Source: an uncultured Opitutaceae bacterium (GTDB taxonomy: Bacteria; Verrucomicrobiota; Verrucomicrobiia; Opitutales; Opitutaceae). Taken from it: DNA of 5,840 nt. The stretch covers positions 1 to 5,840 of the forward strand of contig CAKZMS010000633.1 of the NCBI GenBank assembly GCA_937128785.1, in the 5' to 3' direction. A model generated the notes under the pieces. The model ran no database searches and had not been told where the DNA came from. It worked only from the letters and a program-made list of their open reading frames with translations. Shown here in pieces: positions 5,445 through 5,840 of this stretch (positions within the stretch are counted from its first letter, which is position 1; the number at the start of each line of letters is the position of its first letter). Both the position numbers and the translations under genes were made by a program.

Positions 5445-5840
5445 ATGAAGCGACGTGAATTTGTGAATAGCCTGGGCGTGGCCGGAGCAGCCGCCCTGGC
5501 GGGGAATTGGAGTCGAGCCGCCGCCCCCGCGGAGGCGACCAGACCATTTACGATTTCACTTTCCCAGTGGGCCTACCATCGCGCGATCTTTGGTGATGCG
5601 CGCGACAACTATAACGAATTCATCGCGACGCTGCACCGTGCGCCCGACGAAGTGCTCCGGGGCGAAATGGATCCACGCGACATCGTATGGCGAGCCCGCG
5701 AGCTCGGGGTGGGAGTGGTCGATTTGGTGAACATCTTGTGGCTGGGTCGCGGACAGGATCAGCCGTGGCTGGCCGACTTCAAGTCGCGGGCGCGCGATGC
5801 GGACGTGACCTTCGGCGTGCTGATGTGCGCTCAGTTGGGG
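5445..5840 (+). CDS. Tat-exported TIM-barrel sugar phosphate isomerase/epimerase-like protein, 3'-truncated by the window edge
   Basis: From ATG 5445-5447 the frame stays open to the end and gives 132 residues. The N-terminus MKRREFVNSLGVAGAAALAG is a twin-arginine-type signal (Arg3-Arg4, then a short Ala/Gly-rich hydrophobic stretch), with likely cleavage near residue 27. The mature part begins FTISLSQWAYHRAIFGD (35-51), the first strand of a xylose isomerase-like TIM barrel (AP_endonuc_2 type) common in exported proteins of Verrucomicrobiota and Planctomycetota. ELGVGVVDLVNILWL (86-100) and DADVTFGVLMCAQLG (118-132) fit the next two strands. A longer stretch at 52-80, including APDEVLRGEMDPRDI, sits where many relatives have a short loop. 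Metal-ligand residues lie further on and are not visible. The substrate is unknown; such proteins are annotated as isomerases or epimerases mostly by fold. The 81-bp gap after the sulfatase contains no terminator, so co-transcription is possible. Confidence 0.85.
   Translation, partial: MKRREFVNSLGVAGAAALAGNWSRAAAPAEATRPFTISLSQWAYHRAIFGDARDNYNEFIATLHRAPDEVLRGEMDPRDIVWRARELGVGVVDLVNILWLGRGQDQPWLADFKSRARDADVTFGVLMCAQLG

Overview
The window is GC-rich bacterial DNA with ordinary chromosomal genes. The gene content points to a member of the Planctomycetota/Verrucomicrobiota, most likely Verrucomicrobiota of the Opitutales/Opitutaceae type. It holds a secreted Cys-type sulfatase, a Tat-exported TIM-barrel 'sugar phosphate isomerase/epimerase', a PQQ-type aldose dehydrogenase lipoprotein and a small two-helix membrane protein. 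The taxonomic call is inferred from protein flavour; no rRNA or marker gene is present. No visible Shine-Dalgarno sequence precedes any of the five start codons in the window.

Layout, left to right. (1) Bases 1-942 (+) hold the 3' part of a zinc-less MDR-family oxidoreductase that runs off the left edge. (2) After a 70-bp convergent gap, 1013-2197 (-) encodes a glucose/sorbosone dehydrogenase-like lipoprotein. (3) A 289-bp non-coding stretch (2198-2486) precedes a short membrane protein, 2487-2696 (-). (4) A strong intrinsic terminator (2777-2812, minus strand) and a second hairpin (2821-2842) close a secreted protein of unknown function, 2862-3626 (-), which resembles the DUF6503/LolA-like group. 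(5) A 342-bp divergent intergenic region (3627-3968) carries several small inverted repeats. (6) On the plus strand come a secreted type I sulfatase (3969-5363) and, 81 bp later, the N-terminal 132 residues of a Tat-signal TIM-barrel isomerase/epimerase-like protein (from 5445) that runs off the right edge.

How the genes may work together: the two rightmost genes lie in tandem, and both are exported types that recur in polysaccharide-degrading Verrucomicrobiota and Planctomycetota. One would remove sulfate from a carbohydrate; the other may act on a sugar or sugar derivative in the periplasm. The aldose dehydrogenase lipoprotein would oxidise free sugars in the same compartment. A shared carbohydrate theme is plausible, but the genes do not form one operon. 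I find no mobile element, CRISPR array, tRNA or rRNA. I do not see a clearly new biological system; the leads most worth following are the unknown secreted protein with its terminator, the small membrane protein behind it, and the structured leader of the sulfatase.
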